Positions 61,176 through 64,000 of a DNA stretch of 64,000 nt are shown piece by piece. Positions within the stretch are counted from its first letter, which is position 1. Each line of letters starts with the position of its first letter. Source of the DNA: Kiloniellales bacterium (GTDB lineage: Bacteria; Pseudomonadota; Alphaproteobacteria; Kiloniellales; JAKSDN01). The notes beneath the pieces are model-generated. The model was given only the letters and a program-made list of their open reading frames with translations, had not been told where the DNA came from and did no database searches. Position numbers and translations under genes: made by a program. Location: positions 154,166-218,165 of the forward strand of contig JANQLT010000057.1 in assembly GCA_028280455.1 (NCBI GenBank), written 5' to 3'.

Positions 61176-62153
61176 CTATTTGACGATGCCGATTGCGGAC
61201 GGCCGGACATCTTGGAGCGGCCTGCTCGCCACGAAATTCAAGTAGTTCGGGATCGCCCGGCGCTCCACCAAGCCTTGGCTTATCCGCCAATGCGCCTGCT
61301 CCTCCAGGAGAAACAACAGGTCCTGCGGAAGGCTCACGTGCAGGTTGTGCAGCGGCCATAGATGATCGAGGTAGCTTCTTTCGTATTCGAACTTGTCGCC
61401 GATTGCATGCTTGGCCGTCGTCGGCTCTTCCAAGGCGAACTCCTCGGCGTGCAGCAAGGCTCGCAAGATCGCCTTGACGGCCTTGGGATTCGCCTCGACC
61501 CAGTCCGACCTGGCCATCAGCAGAAAGTAGAAGAACTGACCCTCCTGCTCCGGCAAGACGATCGCCTGCTCACCCAAGGCGACTTGGGCCTCGTAGATGA
61601 AGGGGTCCCAAGTCAGGCCCGCGTCGATCTCACCCTTGGTAAGCGCAGTCGCGATCTCGGCGGGCTTGAGATTGACGATGTCGACATCCTCCGCGGTCAG
61701 GCCGTTGAGAGCCAGATAGCGGCCGAGGAAGAACTCTCCGGTGGACCTTTTCGTGACGCCGATCGTCTTCCCCGAGAGATCGCTCGGCGTCAGCACCCCG
61801 CGATCTCTCCTCCCGACCAGTCTCGCCGTCTCGGAGGCGGAGATCGCCGCCAGGATCCGCAATTCCGGGTGGTTGAGGCTGCGGCTGACGAACGCCGATT
61901 CGGACGTCGTGGAAAGCTGGGCCTCTCCGGTGAGGACCGCGTCGGCCGCATAGGAGCCCGACTGATAGCGCTCGAGCGCGACGTCGAGACCCTCGTCCGC
62001 GAAAAAGTCCCGCTCCTCGGCGAGCCAGACCAGGATCGCGGTCTCCGACGCCGCGATCGTCACTTTTTCAGAGGCTTTCGCGGGACCCAAGGCAAGCGCT
62101 GTTGCCAGCACACTCGCCAACCAGGTTAGACGGATCGGCAGGGACCTCTTCAT
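61176..62153 (-). CDS. Orphan periplasmic binding protein, NrtA/SsuA/TauA type
   Basis: This 325-residue receptor starts MKRSLPIRLTWLASVLATALALG with a signal peptide ending near AKASEK. Segments include ETAILVWLAEERDFFADEGLDV, GEAQLSTTSESAFVS, LSGKTIGVTKRSTGEFFLGRYL and GEIDAGLTWDPFI. The ATG at 62153 follows GGAGAG; the longer frame adds nine residues. No ABC permease or ATPase gene is nearby, and a membrane histidine kinase gene is next in the operon. A sensory role is therefore favoured over transport. Confidence 0.87.
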   Translation of the reverse strand: MKRSLPIRLTWLASVLATALALGPAKASEKVTIAASETAILVWLAEERDFFADEGLDVALERYQSGSYAADAVLTGEAQLSTTSESAFVSRSLNHPELRILAAISASETARLVGRRDRGVLTPSDLSGKTIGVTKRSTGEFFLGRYLALNGLTAEDVDIVNLKPAEIATALTKGEIDAGLTWDPFIYEAQVALGEQAIVLPEQEGQFFYFLLMARSDWVEANPKAVKAILRALLHAEEFALEEPTTAKHAIGDKFEYERSYLDHLWPLHNLHVSLPQDLLFLLEEQAHWRISQGLVERRAIPNYLNFVASRPLQDVRPSAIGIVK

Positions 62154-62212
62154 CGGCTTGGCTCTCCTCCAAACTGGCAAAGAAACGAGGGGAAATACCC
62201 CAAAATAGCTCG

Positions 62213-62530
62213 TTAAGCCATCATAGGCAGGTCTGCGATGATGGGATTACCCAAGCGTGTTATAGCGACCTCCTCCAACTCACTTAGTCGTCTAGGCGTT
62301 AACATTCCGTTAACTACGATGTCGCTGAACTCTCGCTCGGCATGCATCCTTGCAAGGCACCGCTTCGGCTCGGCAACGCTCTTGAGCAACCGGTCTCCTG
62401 CGGCATGCCCGAAGTGGTCGTCGATCAGCTTGAATCGGTCGAAATCTATGTAGATCAAAGCTATCGACGATCCGCCTCGCTTTGCGCGAAGCGGTCTCGG
62501 ATCCTTGGCGATCGGCGGATTCAGCGTCTG
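62213..62530 (-). pseudogene. GGDEF-domain fragment
   Basis: Read leftward, the frame gives KRGGSSIALIYIDFDRFK, then DDHFGHAAGDRLLKSVAE, the first third of a diguanylate cyclase domain before the GGDEF loop. The homology ends at about 62369 and the frame goes on with unrelated residues to a stop at 62213. The catalytic loop is missing, so it is inactive. It adjoins the IS cluster and may have been cut by it. Confidence 0.6.
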
Positions 62531-62794
62531 CCGGGGCCGTTGGCCAGCCGGCCAGAACCGCGGTCCGGCCCGTACCGCGGCTGCACCGCCGCAAGAGAGA
62601 GTAGAGAGTCTGCGGACGGACGATCCAAGCTTGCACCCGGCGCAGCAGAGCCCCGGCCGTCCAGGATCGTCGGCGCAAACGAGGCAGGAATCCTAAAGCA
62701 CCAGCAGCCATTTGGCATAGGTCGTTGTGACCCGCCCGCATAGCGTCATATGGGGTTTCGGTCGACTTGCGCGCCTTCGCCCCCACCCAAGGCA

Positions 62795-62967
62795 TCGCAT
62801 TTGGGCAAGTACAGAGAGGAGGAAGATATCGTCCCATCCGGCTTTTATGATTTTTCGCCGTACGGAGGCCTTGTCCGGGTGGGATTGGAGCATGTTGAGA
62901 GCGATCTCTTGCAGCAACGCTATGTTCTGGGGTCCATTGTCCTTTCGGTTTCTAGCCGCGTCCTCGT
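62795..62967 (-). pseudogene. ISAs1-family transposase C-terminal fragment
   Basis: The leftward frame reads RNRKDNGPQNIALLQEIALN, then QSHPDKASVRRKI and KAGWDDIFLLSVLAQMR, the usual C-terminus of ISAs1-family transposases. The homology begins exactly where the IS3 left end starts, so the IS3 element landed inside this older copy. The upstream part of the transposase is not in the window. Confidence 0.65.
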
Positions 62968-63017
62968 TGAACCGCCCCGGGTTTGTCGGAAGCTCCAACT
63001 CTAGAGAGGATGGAGCT

Positions 63018-63879
63018 ATGGAGAGACGGGAGCCACGGGGACACTACCCACCTGATGTGCACGCGCGGGCCGTACGGATGGTTTTGGATTATGCGGGTGA
63101 CCATGGCTCGCAGTGGGAAGCGATCGTATCGATTGCAGGCAAGATCGGCTGCACGTCGGAAACCCTTCGCAGGTGGGTTCGCCAGTCGGAGCGCGATGAA
63201 GGCCTGAGGCCAGGTCAAACGAGCGGTGAGCAGGCCCGCATCCGCGAATTGGAGCGCGAGGTCCGCGAGCTTCCGCAGGCCAACGAGATCTTACGCAAGG
63301 CCTCGGTCTATTTCGCCCCCCCTCTCTGCGAATGCGCGCATTCGCTTGTCGGGCAAGGAGGCGGAGCTCGACCGCCGGTTCAAGCCATGATCGCTTTCAT
63401 TGACGAGCACCGGAAGGCGTACGGGGTCGAGCCGATCTGCAAGGTGCTGCCGACCGCCCCATCCACCTACTACGATCATCTGGCCAAGCGCCGCGATCCC
63501 TCCAGGCGATCGCTGAGGACTCAGCGTGACACGGCCCTGAAGGTGGAGATCCGCCGCGTGTTCGAGGAGAGCTTCTCCGTGTACGGGGCTCGCAAGGTGT
63601 GGCGGCAGCTTCGCCGAGAGGGCTTCGAGGTGGCCCGCTGCACGGTGTCGCGGCTCATGCGAGCCATGGGCTTGGCGGGCGCGGTTCACGGCAAGTCGGT
63701 CAAGACCACGCGCCCCGACCGGTCGGCACCATGTCCGCTCAACCGGGTCAACCGGGACTTTCAGCCAGTACGGCCGAATGCCCTGTGGGTTTCCGATTTG
63801 GCCTACGTGTCGAGCTGGCCCGGCGTCGTCTACGTGGCTTTCATGATCGATGCCTTGCACGGCGTATCGTCGGTCGTTC
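63018..63879 (+). pseudogene. IS3-family transposase OrfA/OrfB, joined in one frame, then frameshifted and truncated
   Basis: OrfA runs from the ATG at 63018 with GSQWEAIVSIAGKIGCTSETL, the helix-turn-helix, and RELEREVRELPQANEILRKAS, a leucine zipper. After VYFA a run of seven C (63316-63322) puts the frame directly into OrfB (MIAFIDEHRKAYGVEPICKVL, YGARKVWRQLRREGFEV). With six C the frame would instead read LSANARIRLSGKEAELDRRF and stop at a TGA overlapping the OrfB ATG, the normal layout. OrfB has the first DDE aspartate in LWVSDLAYVS and the second near FMIDA. One missing base then shifts the frame before LARRIVG, and the IS256 end follows. It is inactive. Confidence 0.75.
63328..63345. 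repeat. 18-base perfect palindrome at the OrfA/OrfB junction of the IS3 element
   Basis: GCGAATGCGCGCATTCGC reads the same on both strands and begins five bases after the C-run at 63316-63322. As RNA it could form a short stem of up to seven pairs. Position and pairing resemble a frameshift-stimulating structure after a slippery run. Confidence 0.6.
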
Positions 63880-64000
63880 GAGACTGTCTGATTGGCTGTG
63901 TAAGAGTTTGATGTGCTCCAATCCAGTTAGGGAGTGAGCACGATGAAAGAGATACGCAAGGAGCTTTTGGACGAGCTACTGGATGGCTACGAGGGCCCTG
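63880..64000 (+). mobile_element. IS256-family element, left end (continues beyond the window)
   Basis: GAGACTGTCTGATTGG at 63880 fits the start of IS256-type inverted repeats and coincides with the loss of IS3 homology. The transposase gene begins about 60 bases in. Confidence 0.65.
63943..64000 (+). CDS. IS256-family transposase, first 19 codons
   Basis: The frame starts MKEIRKELLDELLDGYEGP and leaves the window. This matches the N-terminus of IS256-family (Mutator-type) transposases. GGGAG lies about ten bases before the ATG. Whether the gene is intact cannot be seen. Confidence 0.6.
   Translation, partial: MKEIRKELLDELLDGYEGP

Larger units (their letters stand above)
62968..63879 (+). 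mobile_element. IS3-family element, left part, interrupted by an IS256-type insertion
   Basis: The left inverted repeat begins TGAACCGCCCCGGGTTT at 62968, a common IS3-family end. The transposase genes start at 63018. The element is cut at about 63880, where a typical IS256-type end begins. It lies inside the ISAs1 fragment, giving an insertion order ISAs1, then IS3, then IS256. Confidence 0.75.

Overview
The window is GC-rich, has densely packed operons with many ATGA-type overlaps and several TTG or GTG starts, and carries TRAP and ABC uptake systems, FCD-type GntR regulators and REC/EAL signalling proteins. This suits an alphaproteobacterium with a large, versatile catabolic genome (a Rhodospirillales-like lineage is an inference; no rRNA or tRNA gene is present to settle it). 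Most of the window is accessory metabolism. The only housekeeping-type genes are a dihydroorotase and perhaps the biotin transporter bioY.

Layout. 1-3.2 kb: the 5' part of a TRAP solute-binding protein gene, a dihydroorotase, and a decayed IS630 transposase. 3.3-16.1 kb: a catabolic island made of a luciferase-like monooxygenase with its flavin reductase, an aldehyde dehydrogenase, a complete peptide/nickel-type ABC importer, two alpha/beta hydrolases, an aldo/keto reductase and an FCD-type GntR regulator. A near-identical palindrome (TGGTATACCA) lies in three control regions of this island, so it looks like one small regulon. 16.3-23.8 kb: a TetR regulator diverges from six genes in the order cmuB-cmuC-cmuA-fmdB-paaE-hutI, which is the order of known chloromethane-utilisation clusters. 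Tandem operator-like repeats lie between them. 24-36 kb: a MocR regulator, an AmiS/UreI channel, a five-gene ABC importer with two unlike ATPases, a class I glutamine amidotransferase, a glutamine synthetase-like ligase and an amidase. They fit uptake and nitrogen release from an amide or amine. A convergent SHMT paralogue lacks the PLP lysine.

37.3-41.4 kb: a sparse stretch with a possible LamB/YcsF remnant, bioY, a nucleotidyltransferase-like gene broken by an in-frame TGA, and a SWIM zinc-finger protein. 41.7-53.5 kb: a second FCD-type GntR regulator and an eleven-gene operon (aminotransferase, atypical SDR, hydrolase, aldehyde dehydrogenase, taurine/NMT1-type ABC importer, a signal-less NMT1-like protein, and a three-subunit FAD/Fe-S dehydrogenase of the opine oxidase/HCN synthase type). 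The palindrome TTGTATGCAA occurs upstream of the regulator and again upstream of the operon. 53.7-62.2 kb: a leftward signalling cluster with an orphan periplasmic binding protein, a membrane histidine kinase, a stand-alone receiver, a hybrid kinase, a REC-EAL protein, a 71-residue ORF and a REC protein with an unrecognised C-terminal part. 62.2-64 kb: a GGDEF remnant, then an ISAs1 fragment cut by an IS3 element that is itself cut by an IS256 element running off the end.

How it fits together: three or four separately regulated uptake-plus-catabolism modules sit side by side, each with its own transporter or enzyme set and regulator, and IS remnants lie between or inside them. The cmu-type module would feed methyl groups into tetrahydrofolate metabolism. 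All functional assignments are made by reading motifs and gene order; no database search was run.
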